Of a DNA stretch of 54,579 nucleotides, positions 8,509 through 16,704 are shown one piece after another. A program made the position numbers and the translations under genes. Source of the DNA: Oscillospiraceae bacterium (GTDB taxonomy: Bacteria; Bacillota; Clostridia; Oscillospirales; Ruminococcaceae); the NCBI GenBank assembly GCA_019413245.1, contig DXNX01000001.1, forward strand, positions 1 to 54,579. Direction: 5' to 3'. The first letter of the stretch is position 1, and each line of letters begins with the position of its first letter. The notes under the pieces are model-generated. The model had not been told where the DNA came from. It made no database searches and worked only from the letters and a program-made list of their open reading frames with translations.

Positions 8509-8751
8509 ATGTATCATGCACCTTATGGCCCCCGCGGCGCCGAGAGCGAACAGGATGATTTCTGGACCGACATCATGGAAGGCGGCGATATGCTGCCCGG
8601 CATGATGCCCTCTGAACCGGATGTGATGAAGAAGGAACAGTCGGCCCGGAACCAAACCGAGGATACCGAAGACACCGAAACCACCGAGAACCGGGAATGG
8701 TTCGAGATGTCCGACCAGGACGACGAACAGCCGGAAGACAACGACTTCTGA
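8509..8751 (+). CDS. Small acidic protein, function unknown
   Basis: An 80-residue soluble protein starting MYHAPYGPRGAESEQDDFW. It is strongly acidic: residues 45-80 are nearly all Asp, Glu, Thr, Asn and Gln (TEDTEDTETTENREWFEMSD), which predicts disorder. The start follows AAAAGGAGG at good spacing, and a strong terminator lies just after the stop, so it is a real transcription unit. It faces the LCP-like gene. No family was recognised. Confidence 0.65.
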   Translation: MYHAPYGPRGAESEQDDFWTDIMEGGDMLPGMMPSEPDVMKKEQSARNQTEDTEDTETTENREWFEMSDQDDEQPEDNDF

Positions 8752-8763
8752 TTTTTCCGCAGA

Positions 8764-8803
8764 AAAAACGGCGGAGTGCCCGCGCAAGGCACTCCGCCGT
8801 TTT
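8764..8803. terminator. Strong bidirectional intrinsic terminator
   Basis: ACGGCGGAGTGCC (8768-8780) pairs with GGCACTCCGCCGT (8788-8800), flanked by an A6 and a T-rich tract, between the convergent acidic-protein and cls genes. Confidence 0.95.
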
Positions 8804-8811
8804 ATTTGTCG

Positions 8812-10365
8812 TCACATCAAAGGGCTGAACAGCCGCAGCAGACAGTCCACACCGCGCACCGCCACCGACCGCACCTTGTACTGGTCGGTGACTTCCCGGC
8901 TCTGGGCGTACAGCTCCACAAAGTCCTTCTGTACGTCCTTCACCGCCCCGCAGCCCGAGAACCAGCAGGCATTCTCAAAATGCAGGTAGAGGCTGCGGTA
9001 ATCCAGATTGATAGTGCCCACCACCGCAGCCTTGTCATCGGCCACCGCCTGTTTGGCGTGGATAAAGCCGGGGGTATACTCAAAAATGCGCACCCCGTGG
9101 GCCGCCAGACGGGCGTAATGGCTACGGGTAACCCGGTATACCATCTTTTTATCCGGAATGCCCGGGGTCACGATGCGCACATCCACCCCGCGGCGGGCCG
9201 CCAGGGTCAGCGCCCGCTGCATCTCATCGCTGATGATGAGGTACGGGGTGGTCAGCCACACATACCGGTCGGCGTGGGTGATGAGGTTGATATACACGTT
9301 CTCCCCCACGGGCTCTTCATCCAGCGGGTTGTCGGCATAGGGCACCACTACGGCATCCGAACGGCAGATGGTCTGTACCGGCGGCAGGAAAGGCGCCGGG
9401 TCGATGGGTTCTTTCTGGGTTGCGCCCCACATCTGCAGGAAAATCAGGGTCAGGCCCCGGACCGCATCCCCTTCCAGACGCAGGCCGGTATCCTTCCAGG
9501 TCCCATAGGGATGGGTCAGGTTGAAGTATTCGTCCGCCAGGTTGTACCCGCCGGTGAAACCGATCTTGCCGTCCACCACCGTGATCTTGCGGTGGTCGCG
9601 GTTGTTCATGATGATGTTCATGGCCGGGACCAGCGGGTTGAAGACCCGGCACTGAATCCCATGGGCACGCAGGCGCTGGGCAAAGGGCGGGCTGATAAAG
9701 CCCATGCTGCCCACATCGTCGTAGAACACCCGCACATCCACCCCTGCGGCGGCCCGCTCCACCAGAATGTCTTCCAGGCTGTGCCAGGCGGTGGAATCCT
9801 CGATGGCATGGTATTCCATGAAAATGAAGTGCTGTGCGCTGCGCAGGGCTTCCTGCTGGGCTTCCAGCGCCTCGTTGGTATCGCCGTAGAAGCGCACTTC
9901 CGTGTTGTGGTAGACGGGATATCTGGCGGTATTCTGCAGGTATTTCACCTGTCCGGCCAGGTCAGGTGCGGCCGCCTGCAAAGCATCCGTGACCGGCCGG
10001 CCCGATTCCACTTCCAGCTGCCGGGCCGGGTCCAGAGCCCGGTCGGCGCCCCGCAGACGGCGGCGAAGCGGCCATACAGCCACCGACTGGCCGAACAGCA
10101 GGTACAGGCAGGTGCCCAGAACCGGGAACAGCAGGATCAGAATGATCCAGCTCAGGCGGAACGCCGAGTTCATATTGCGGCCATACACGGTAAATACAAC
10201 CAGCAGAGCCAGCAAGCTGGATGCCAGCTGAATAACGGCATAATACCGGGTCAGATACAGGGCAAAGCCCAGAATCCACCCCACCTGCAGCAGAACGGAC
10301 AGGGCCACAAAGGCTGCCCGGCCAATGCTGTTGGGAATCTGCTGACGCTTTTCTTCGGTCTGCAT
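8812..10365 (-). CDS. cls: Cardiolipin synthase
   Basis: Membrane phospholipase-D-family enzyme condensing two phosphatidylglycerols into cardiolipin. The 517-residue protein has two N-terminal hydrophobic segments (about 18-38 and 50-65) with a third around 75-90, then two phospholipase D repeats. The first HKD motif is DHRKITVVDGKIGFTGG, the second FIHAKQAVADDKAAVVGTINLD. The start MQTEEKRQQ at 10365 has AAGGA upstream; longer in-frame starts run into the promoter. It is monocistronic, with promoter 10408-10436 and the shared terminator at 8764-8803. Confidence 0.93.
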   Translation of the reverse strand: MQTEEKRQQIPNSIGRAAFVALSVLLQVGWILGFALYLTRYYAVIQLASSLLALLVVFTVYGRNMNSAFRLSWIILILLFPVLGTCLYLLFGQSVAVWPLRRRLRGADRALDPARQLEVESGRPVTDALQAAAPDLAGQVKYLQNTARYPVYHNTEVRFYGDTNEALEAQQEALRSAQHFIFMEYHAIEDSTAWHSLEDILVERAAAGVDVRVFYDDVGSMGFISPPFAQRLRAHGIQCRVFNPLVPAMNIIMNNRDHRKITVVDGKIGFTGGYNLADEYFNLTHPYGTWKDTGLRLEGDAVRGLTLIFLQMWGATQKEPIDPAPFLPPVQTICRSDAVVVPYADNPLDEEPVGENVYINLITHADRYVWLTTPYLIISDEMQRALTLAARRGVDVRIVTPGIPDKKMVYRVTRSHYARLAAHGVRIFEYTPGFIHAKQAVADDKAAVVGTINLDYRSLYLHFENACWFSGCGAVKDVQKDFVELYAQSREVTDQYKVRSVAVRGVDCLLRLFSPLM

Positions 10366-10407
10366 GGTAACACATCCTTTCGGTCCGCAGAGCGGGTTCC
10401 TGCTGCC

Positions 10408-10436
10408 ATTGTAGCCCAAAAGTATGGCTTTGTAAA
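10408..10436 (-). promoter_or_regulatory. Promoter of cls
   Basis: On the minus strand TTTACA (10436-10431), 17-base spacer, TACAAT (10413-10408), about 40 bases before the cls start. Confidence 0.7.
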
Positions 10437-10465
10437 TGGCGTATCCAGGTCCTTTTGCGGCCAAT

Positions 10466-10489
10466 AAAAAAGCCCCCGGAAACGGGGGC
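10466..10489 (-). terminator. Intrinsic terminator of the rpe-rnf2-rlmA operon
   Basis: GCCCCCG-GAAA-CGGGGGC stem-loop (10472-10489), followed on the minus strand by T6 (10471-10466), directly after the rlmA stop. Confidence 0.9.
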
Positions 10490-10496
10490 AACAGAT

Positions 10497-11336
10497 TCAG
10501 GATTCAGCCCGGCGGTACAGCAGGAAACGGAAACCGATCTCGGTTGTCAGTTCGGTGCAGGCCGCCAGACGGGCCGCGCCCTCGGTGGGCGTGTTGTAAT
10601 AGTAGGGCGTCATGGTAAAGAGCGCCTGGGCCATGGCATTGTCCAGGGTGACGGTGTCGGTGACGATGCGCTCCCCTGCCGGGACAAAGCCGGGATACTC
10701 GGTGCGAATGTCCGGATTTTCGTAAGGATTCTCGTACAGGACTTCCTTGAGTCCGAACAGATGCCGCGAAGTAGGCACCGCGTAGATCAGCAGTCCGCCG
10801 GGGCGCAGCATGCGGGAAAATTCCGCCGCCGCAAAGGGGGAAAAGACGTTGAGCAGGATGTCCGCCCATCCATCCTCCACCGGGGCACAAAAACTTCCCC
10901 CCACCGCAAAGGCTGCCTGGGGCACAAGTTTGGCCGCCAGACGCACCGCCGGTTTGGACAGGTCGAACCCGATAAGCTGGGCTTCCTGTCCGGCGGCTGT
11001 AAGCATATCCAATACCATGCGGTCATAGCTGCCTTCACCGCAGCCTGCATCCACGATATGCGGGGCCTGAAAGCCGGCCTGCACACACAGCTCCCCCAGT
11101 GCACGGCGGAACGGGTCATAGGCACCACTCTGCAAAAAAGCACGGCGGGCCGCCACCATGGCTTTCCCGTCGCCGGGATCGGCAGCGTGACGCTTCTGGA
11201 TGGGCAGCAGATTCACATACCCTTCCTTGGCAATGTCAAAGCTGTGGTTTTTGACACAGCGCAGCGTTCTGCCCCACAAGCCCAGGGGGCCGCCGCACAC
11301 CGGGCAGCGCAACCCGGACGCCTGTGCGGCGTTCAT
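10497..11336 (-). CDS. rlmA: 23S rRNA (guanine-N1)-methyltransferase, RlmA family
   Basis: SAM-dependent methyltransferase acting on G745 or G748 of 23S rRNA (RlmA-I versus RlmA-II/TlrB; the exact base cannot be decided here). The 279-residue protein begins with the family's zinc finger, CPVC (residues 11-14) and CVKNH (about 28-32), followed by the signature SFDIAKEGYVNLL. The SAM motif I is VDAGCGEGSYD. Its ATG overlaps the stop of the upstream disordered-protein gene by four bases (ATGA), so translation is coupled. It is the last gene of the operon. Confidence 0.9.
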   Translation of the reverse strand: MNAAQASGLRCPVCGGPLGLWGRTLRCVKNHSFDIAKEGYVNLLPIQKRHAADPGDGKAMVAARRAFLQSGAYDPFRRALGELCVQAGFQAPHIVDAGCGEGSYDRMVLDMLTAAGQEAQLIGFDLSKPAVRLAAKLVPQAAFAVGGSFCAPVEDGWADILLNVFSPFAAAEFSRMLRPGGLLIYAVPTSRHLFGLKEVLYENPYENPDIRTEYPGFVPAGERIVTDTVTLDNAMAQALFTMTPYYYNTPTEGAARLAACTELTTEIGFRFLLYRRAES

Positions 11337-11896
11337 TCGGCATCGGCCGGGGTCTCGGGTTCAGGGTCGCCCTCCACCGGCACGGTCACACCGCCGTGGG
11401 CGGCAATGTACTCTTCAAAATTGGCAAACTTCTGCTTGGGCGGACGGCGGGTGATCAGCAGCAGGCCCACGTCCTCGGTTTGGGGTTCGTGCCGGGTGCG
11501 GGAGGCCCCGGCACGGCGGCCGGGCTGGGATTCCGCCTGGCGGGTAGGGCGCTGTTCCTGAGGACGGCGCTGATTTTTGGGCTGAGCAGACTGCTGCGGC
11601 TGGGCCTGACGGCGTCCGCCGCTGTTCTGGTTGCTGCCCTGGCCGTTATTCTGGGGATTACGGCCCTTGCGGGGCTGTCCGTTTTTTTCGGCAGACTGTG
11701 CGTTTTTGGCGGCCGGCTGGGCATTCTTGCCCTGCTGCGGCTGCTGCGCCGCCTTGGCCGCGGCCTGCCCCTGCTGAGAACCGCCTCCCTGGCCGCCGCG
11801 GGAACGGCGGCGACGGCGGCGGTGCTGTTCCTGCTCGCCGGAGGCTTTCTCCTTATTCTGATTCTGCTGGGGTTGGGCGGGTTTCGTGTTCGGCAT
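11333..11896 (-). CDS. Disordered Arg/Gln/Gly-rich protein, possible RNA binder
   Basis: A 187-residue low-complexity protein. Residues 1-135 are rich in Gln, Asn, Lys, Arg and Gly, with an Arg cluster HRRRRRRSRGGQGGG near residue 25. The C-terminal about 50 residues look ordered and acidic (KFANFEEYIAAHGGVTVPVEG). Such RGG/Arg-rich tails often bind RNA, but no domain was recognised. AGAGG precedes the start. The four-base overlap with rlmA suggests coupled synthesis with an rRNA-modifying enzyme; that functional link is inference. It is a real gene by spacing and operon position. Confidence 0.7.
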   Translation of the reverse strand: MPNTKPAQPQQNQNKEKASGEQEQHRRRRRRSRGGQGGGSQQGQAAAKAAQQPQQGKNAQPAAKNAQSAEKNGQPRKGRNPQNNGQGSNQNSGGRRQAQPQQSAQPKNQRRPQEQRPTRQAESQPGRRAGASRTRHEPQTEDVGLLLITRRPPKQKFANFEEYIAAHGGVTVPVEGDPEPETPADAE

Positions 11897-11944
11897 TCGT
11901 ATTCCTCTTCTTCCTGCGGTACGGTGTCAGAAGTCGGGCGCCCC

Positions 11945-13219
11945 TTATACCAGGGCTCGGCATTCGTTGTAATAGCGTTTTTCCTCGGCATGGCCCATGC
12001 TGAAGGTCTTGCGCGGCAATACGCCGCCCAGTACCACACCGCGGAACAGATCTGCCTTTTCAAAGGGAGGCAGCAGAATGGCGGCGGCGTTCTCCCCCGC
12101 CAGGCTGCAGGCTGCCACCTGGCCGTGGATATAATCCACGCGGCAGGACGGATGGTCAGCGCACAGATCGGTGAGGAAAGCCTCCACCGTGCCCACAGCC
12201 AGAGGCTGGGGCGCATCGTCGAGGGTATATCTCCGGGCCATGGACGGTCCGAAGATGGTAAAGGTCTGCACCGGCATCCGGTTCGAGACCTTATGCTGTT
12301 CGTTCCAGGCATCGAAAGCCTGGCACAGCTCCTGGACGTTCATACCGAAAACCACCCGGTGGATGGGTTCGATCTCGATGGCCGGGGAATGAACGTTGCA
12401 GACTTCAGCCAGGCAGTACCGGGCCGGGTGTGTGGCCTGTTCTTCCGGCGTAAGTTTTCCTTTCAGTTCCTCCCAGTACGCCTTGGCGGTGGCCAGGGAG
12501 TGGTTGCCGTCCCCCACCGCCAGCACCATGGGCGGCTGTCCGGCTGCGGCAGGCCAGCGGGCGGCAAAGGCCTCGGCATCACCCAGCGCTTCCAGAGCCT
12601 TGTCGATCTGAGCAATGAGCGCCGGGTCTTCCACGGCCCAGCCAGCCAGATGACCGCCGCCCAGCATCAGGTCCCCGTCATACAGGCAAGGCAGTTCGGC
12701 CTTGCGGCGGCCGATGGGCTCGATGAGGGTGCAGTTTTCGTCATCAGCCAGCATCATCACATGGGGTGTTTCCAGCTCGGCCCCCCGGCGGATGGCCAGG
12801 CGCGGCGGAATGCGTTCCACCACCGTGTTCTCGCTGGGGCGGATGTCGGTTTTGGCGCCAGTCGCATAACTGTACGCTTCCAGATCCACCATGCCCACCA
12901 GCCCCTGGCGGATACTGCCGTCCAGCTGGGTCCGCTCCACATACACATAGCCGTGGATCGTGCGGGTCAGCACATGGCGACGGTATTCTGTCATAGTGGT
13001 GCGAATCTGCTTCAGCCTCTCCCCCTCCCCGGGCGTGCCCAGGTAGGCTTCGGGCAGAACGATATGCAGGGTGCTGGGTTTCCCGGCGGCACACTGTTCC
13101 GCGCGCTGCCAGTAATCGGGCTGAGAGGTGAACTGATCGACCGCAATGCAGGCCCACGGGTCCAGCGGGACCGAGGCATCGGGCAGCAGAATATCAGCCG
13201 GCAGAAAGCAGTTGGACAT
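11945..13219 (-). CDS. DUF1015 family protein
   Basis: A 424-residue cytoplasmic protein of the DUF1015 family, widespread in anaerobes. Its family hallmarks include the N-terminal LDPWACIAVDQFTSQPDYW, LVGMVDLEAY, and the later ADGNHSLATAK-like segment (here VGDGNHSLATAKAYWEEL). The biochemical role of the family is not established to my knowledge. The start MSNCFLPAD at 13219 follows GGAG at good spacing; an in-frame TTG at 13228 is less likely. It lies 40 bases downstream of the orphan rnfA-like gene in the same operon, so a link to that membrane trio is possible but unproven. Confidence 0.85.
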   Translation of the reverse strand: MSNCFLPADILLPDASVPLDPWACIAVDQFTSQPDYWQRAEQCAAGKPSTLHIVLPEAYLGTPGEGERLKQIRTTMTEYRRHVLTRTIHGYVYVERTQLDGSIRQGLVGMVDLEAYSYATGAKTDIRPSENTVVERIPPRLAIRRGAELETPHVMMLADDENCTLIEPIGRRKAELPCLYDGDLMLGGGHLAGWAVEDPALIAQIDKALEALGDAEAFAARWPAAAGQPPMVLAVGDGNHSLATAKAYWEELKGKLTPEEQATHPARYCLAEVCNVHSPAIEIEPIHRVVFGMNVQELCQAFDAWNEQHKVSNRMPVQTFTIFGPSMARRYTLDDAPQPLAVGTVEAFLTDLCADHPSCRVDYIHGQVAACSLAGENAAAILLPPFEKADLFRGVVLGGVLPRKTFSMGHAEEKRYYNECRALV

Positions 13220-13259
13220 TGGTATCAACTCCGATCGGAAGATGGACTGTTATACCGGG

Positions 13260-13910
13260 TCAGCGGGCCACACCGTGGCCTACCAGCCCGTAAATGGCCA
13301 GAGACAGGATGCCGATATAGATCAGGTAGCTGGGCAGGCCGCGGAAAATGGCGGGCACATCCTTACTGCCCAGACGGCGGCGGCCCTCGTCCACAACGAG
13401 CACCGCAAACAGGTAGCCCAGTCCGCTGCCCAGACCGAAAGCAGTGCACTGCAGCAGGTCATAGTTCTGGTTGGCGCACAGCAGCAGCGTACCCAGCACA
13501 CTGCAGGTGCAGGTGGCCAGAGGCAGCTGCTCCCGGCAGGCCGTGCGATGGGCAGCGGGCAGAATGCCCAGCAGCACCCACACCACCGCCATGGCAATGA
13601 CAGCGCAGGTCAGGTACAGGATCGGGCGCAGAGAGGCAATGGGCAGCCAGTCCGGCAGGTACAGGCGCAGAACCGGCGAGACATAGACCATGCAGGCCCA
13701 GCCCAGCGGTGCGCTGAACAGCTGCACCAGAATGACCGGCGTACAGTACTGCCAGGTGCGCACATCGGGGTCGCCCACCAGTTTGATCAGGCGGGACACG
13801 CCCATAGCGCGGGAGAACACAACGTTCTCCGCGAATACGGCCAGAATGGCGTAGGAGATGAACTGCGCCACGCCCTGGAGAACCGTGAGTTCAGTGCTTA
13901 CGGTCAGCAT
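13260..13910 (-). CDS. Orphan RnfA-like membrane subunit
   Basis: A 216-residue membrane protein with six hydrophobic segments that aligns with RnfA/NqrE. The match is clearest at LPLATCTCSVLG (RnfA: LPLITTNCAVLG) and GSKDVPAIFRGLPSYLIYIGILSLAIYG near the end. In RnfA two cysteines bind a [2Fe-2S] cluster shared with RnfE. The first (FLGLCPFMG in canonical RnfA) is replaced here (AMGVSRLI, about Ser39), while the second is kept (Cys136). The start MLTVSTELT at 13910 has GGAGGAGG upstream and overlaps the end of the rnfE-like gene by 20 bases. It is part of the operon rpe-rnfD2-rnfE2-rnfA2. Electron transfer through a normal RnfA/E cluster looks unlikely. Confidence 0.85.
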   Translation of the reverse strand: MLTVSTELTVLQGVAQFISYAILAVFAENVVFSRAMGVSRLIKLVGDPDVRTWQYCTPVILVQLFSAPLGWACMVYVSPVLRLYLPDWLPIASLRPILYLTCAVIAMAVVWVLLGILPAAHRTACREQLPLATCTCSVLGTLLLCANQNYDLLQCTAFGLGSGLGYLFAVLVVDEGRRRLGSKDVPAIFRGLPSYLIYIGILSLAIYGLVGHGVAR

Positions 13911-14820
13911 ACAGGTGACGCACCTCCTCCTGTTTATAATGCACATAGGCACCGCCGATGGCCGTCCACCCGGCCGCCAGCAGACCCAGCAGCAGGAAAC
14001 CGCCCGCCGGCTGGGCAGCCAGAGGCAGCAGTCCCACCGACAGCAGAGTCTTGCCGTACACCGAGCCGTAGGCCAGCAGTTCGCGCAGGCCGCCCACCAG
14101 CAGAATGGCAATGCACAGACCGATGGTGTTGTTGATGCCTTTGCGGAAAGCTTCGCCGATGGTTTCCAGTTCGGTGGCTTCCATGCGTTTGACGATGACA
14201 GGCTCCACCACCATCATGGGCAGATAGATCCCCATAATGGAAAGGTCGGTGCCGAAGATCGCATACATGATGATATATACCGGGATATACATGATGGCAG
14301 CCGAGTAGGCATACACCACCGGGCGGAAGCGGTTGCCGGTCAGATGGCAGATGGCCACGGCCAGCACACGGGTAGTGGTAAGCAGCAGAATGGACAGCAT
14401 ACACAGCATCAGAGCGCGGTCGCCGTCACTGGCCATGGCCACGATGGGCGCCAGGCCCAGGCCGCGGACCATAACCGGGTTGTTCAGCCACAGATGGTCG
14501 TCATGGATGCTCTGGGCCAGTTCGGCCTCCGCCTCGGCGCGGGTCTTGCGGGCCTTTGCCTGGGGTTTTGGCTGGGGTTTCGGCTGCACGGCCTGCTGTT
14601 CGGCCGTGGACTGGGCTGCCTGCTGGGCAGCCGCTGCCGCAGCGGCCTCCTCGTCAATCTGCTGCGGGGTCTTTCCCTCGGCAGCGGCGCGGCGGGCACG
14701 TTCCAGCACCTCGGGAGAGAGCTGGGGAATAATAACGGTCTGGGAATGTTCCGGCTGGTTTTTCTTGCGCGCGGGGCGTCCTGCCGGCTTAGAGGATTTC
14801 CGGGTTTGCTCGTTTTGCAA
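13891..14820 (-). CDS. Orphan RnfE-like membrane subunit with a long disordered N terminus
   Basis: A 309-residue protein. Residues 1-105 are low-complexity (Ala, Gln, Lys, Pro repeats such as QPKPQPKPQAKARK) and absent from ordinary RnfE. Residues 110-300 match RnfE/NqrD (WLNNPVMVRGLGLAP, then MGIYLPMMVVEPVIVKRMEA, GLRELLAYG). Both cysteines that bind the [2Fe-2S] in RnfE are missing: GLCP is GLAP (Ala124) and TNC is VEP (Pro207). The gene starts with TTG at 14820, supported by AAGGAGG nine bases upstream, inside the end of the rnfD-like gene (32-base overlap). The fold is retained but the canonical cluster is not. Confidence 0.85.
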   Translation of the reverse strand: MQNEQTRKSSKPAGRPARKKNQPEHSQTVIIPQLSPEVLERARRAAAEGKTPQQIDEEAAAAAAAQQAAQSTAEQQAVQPKPQPKPQAKARKTRAEAEAELAQSIHDDHLWLNNPVMVRGLGLAPIVAMASDGDRALMLCMLSILLLTTTRVLAVAICHLTGNRFRPVVYAYSAAIMYIPVYIIMYAIFGTDLSIMGIYLPMMVVEPVIVKRMEATELETIGEAFRKGINNTIGLCIAILLVGGLRELLAYGSVYGKTLLSVGLLPLAAQPAGGFLLLGLLAAGWTAIGGAYVHYKQEEVRHLYADRKH

Positions 14821-15814
14821 GCCGTTTCGCCTCCTTCTTCATGAACTTCATGCGCTCGGCACGGCGGGAAACACGGTCCAGCCACTCGGGCACAGCACCG
14901 ACGATCAGCAGCGCAAAGCAAACACCGGTCTCATAGACGGTATTGTAGCGGAATACCGTGGTCGCCACACCCAGAAGCAGTCCGTAAATCAACCGGCTGG
15001 TAAAACGGTTGGGCTGGGTAACCGGTTCACAGATCAGGAACACACCGCCGAAGGCCATACCGCCGGTGAGCAGGATATACTTTTCCAGATAAACACGCTG
15101 GCGGATGAACTCCCAGGGGAAGCTGAAGGCCGGCAGATCGTTCAGATTGGGCAGCAGCCAGGGCACCGCCACGCAGACGATGAGATACGGGATCAGGGTG
15201 GACAGCTGCAGATGGCCACGGCAGAGCAGGAACAGCCCGCAGGCCACAATGACCAGGAACGCACCGGTGCCCAGAGGGCCGCTGACATTGCCGGTGAGCA
15301 GGTTCATGGTGGTGGCCGAAGGCAGACCGCCGCTGGACAGCGTGGTATTCATACCGGCCGTGAGACCGTCGGATGCAGCGCCCCACAGGGGCAGCACCGT
15401 GCCGGGGGCCGGATAGCGGGTCATCTGGTCGGGCCAGGAAAGGGCCGCTACCGCCACGCCCACCGCGGCCGGGTGGAAGGGATAGTGTCCTTCACCGCCG
15501 AAGGTCTCCTTGATCAGCACTGCCACGATAACCGCAGCAACGACCATGAAATAGGATACCGATGCCGGCATCATGAGCACGATCAGTGCGGCAAAGCATT
15601 CACTGGAAGGTTCGTGCGGCCGGTAGCCCGCGCCATGCAGCGGGGTAACCAGGCAGTCGCAGACATACGCGGTGAACAGACCCACCAGCATGAGCAGAAT
15701 CGGCCGCGGACCGTAGAAAAACCAGGCCATGGCCATGAGCGGGACGCAGCACCACAGTACGTCTGCATAATAATCATAATTGGCGCTTCGCTCAATCTTG
15801 TTTCGGTTTGGCAT
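14789..15814 (-). CDS. Orphan RnfD-like membrane flavoprotein
   Basis: A 341-residue membrane protein matching RnfD/NqrB, with about nine hydrophobic segments. The family core KETFGGEGHYPFHPAAVGVA (residues 102-121) is conserved. The loop PSATTMNLLTG (165-174) aligns with the RnfD flavin-attachment region, and Thr168 occupies the position of the FMN-linked threonine, so flavin binding may be kept. It starts with ATG behind AAAGGAGA, 39 bases after rpe. A canonical rnfC-rnfD operon exists at the left edge of this window, so this is a second, divergent copy with no rnfC, rnfG or rnfB beside it. Confidence 0.87.
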   Translation of the reverse strand: MPNRNKIERSANYDYYADVLWCCVPLMAMAWFFYGPRPILLMLVGLFTAYVCDCLVTPLHGAGYRPHEPSSECFAALIVLMMPASVSYFMVVAAVIVAVLIKETFGGEGHYPFHPAAVGVAVAALSWPDQMTRYPAPGTVLPLWGAASDGLTAGMNTTLSSGGLPSATTMNLLTGNVSGPLGTGAFLVIVACGLFLLCRGHLQLSTLIPYLIVCVAVPWLLPNLNDLPAFSFPWEFIRQRVYLEKYILLTGGMAFGGVFLICEPVTQPNRFTSRLIYGLLLGVATTVFRYNTVYETGVCFALLIVGAVPEWLDRVSRRAERMKFMKKEAKRLAKRANPEIL

Positions 15815-15853
15815 AAGCTCTCCTTTGCTGCCCGGCCTGCGGGCGGCGATTGC

Positions 15854-16516
15854 TTACAGGGCGTGGATGCCCGCCGCCATGGCGGACATATCGGGGGCTT
15901 TATACAGGGCACTGCCCACGACCAGCACATCGGCACCGGCCTGGGTGCACAGGGGCGCGGTCTGGGTATTGACCCCGCCGTCCACCTGCAGCATGGTCGA
16001 AAGGCCGCGGCGGTTCAGTTCAGCGCGCACGGCGGCCAGGCGTTCGGGCGTGCCGGGCAGGAAAGCCTGCCCGCCGAACCCGGGCTCCACACTCATGATG
16101 AGAACCAGGTCCACCTCGTCCAGGTAGGGGAACAGCTTTTCCACCAGGGTGCCGGGACGGATGCTCAGGCCGGTCTTACAGCCCAGTGAGCGGATGGTGC
16201 GCAGCACCCCCAGCGGGTCCCGGCTCACGCCCTCGGCTTCCAGATGGACCGTGATGAGATCCGCCCCCGCTGCGGCGAAATCCTTGGCAAAGAAGGCCGG
16301 ATCATCGATCATCAGGTGAACGTCATAGTAGGCATTGGGCAGGGCGTTGTGCAGGCATTTGAGCACCGGCGCACCGTAGCTGATGTTGGGTACAAAATGG
16401 CCGTCCATCACGTCGATGTGCAGCATGTCCGCACCCGCATCCAAAGCGGCACGGCTCTGGGCGGCCAGATTGGCCAGGTCGGCTGAAAGAACCGACACGC
16501 TCAGTTTTGTTTGCAT
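15854..16516 (-). CDS. rpe: Ribulose-phosphate 3-epimerase
   Basis: Interconverts ribulose 5-phosphate and xylulose 5-phosphate in the pentose phosphate pathway. The 220-residue TIM barrel has the family motifs LSVSVLSADLANL, HIDVMDGHFVPN (catalytic Asp and metal-binding His), VHLMID, MSVEPGFGGQAF and QVDGGVN near the end. Length is normal. GGAA precedes the ATG. It is the promoter-proximal gene of the operon that continues into the orphan Rnf-like trio, which is an unusual neighbour. Confidence 0.96.
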   Translation of the reverse strand: MQTKLSVSVLSADLANLAAQSRAALDAGADMLHIDVMDGHFVPNISYGAPVLKCLHNALPNAYYDVHLMIDDPAFFAKDFAAAGADLITVHLEAEGVSRDPLGVLRTIRSLGCKTGLSIRPGTLVEKLFPYLDEVDLVLIMSVEPGFGGQAFLPGTPERLAAVRAELNRRGLSTMLQVDGGVNTQTAPLCTQAGADVLVVGSALYKAPDMSAMAAGIHAL

Positions 16517-16585
16517 AGTTCAATTCCTTTTTCCTGTTACATTCTTTCCCACGCGGGCACCCCCGCGCATACTCATACATGTTTT

Positions 16586-16614
16586 ATTGTACCGTAACAC
16601 AGCACAAAAATCAA
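16586..16614 (-). promoter_or_regulatory. Promoter of the rpe-rnfDEA2-rlmA operon
   Basis: On the minus strand TTGATT (16614-16609), 17-base spacer, TACAAT (16591-16586), about 70 bases upstream of rpe. The next gap wider than 50 bases on this strand is after rlmA. Confidence 0.75.
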
Positions 16615-16640
16615 ATATTTATCGCGATGCCCTGTTTGGA

Positions 16641-16684
16641 AAATCAGGCGGCAGCCCCATGTTGACGGGGCTGCCGCCTGATTT
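16641..16684. terminator. Terminator of the glycan operon
   Basis: An 18-bp perfect stem (16641-16658 with 16667-16684) with short A/T flanks, just after glf. The flanking T tract is short (three), so the very stable stem is the main evidence. Confidence 0.8.
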
Positions 16685-16704
16685 GTGAAAATTTCAGGAA
16701 CCGA

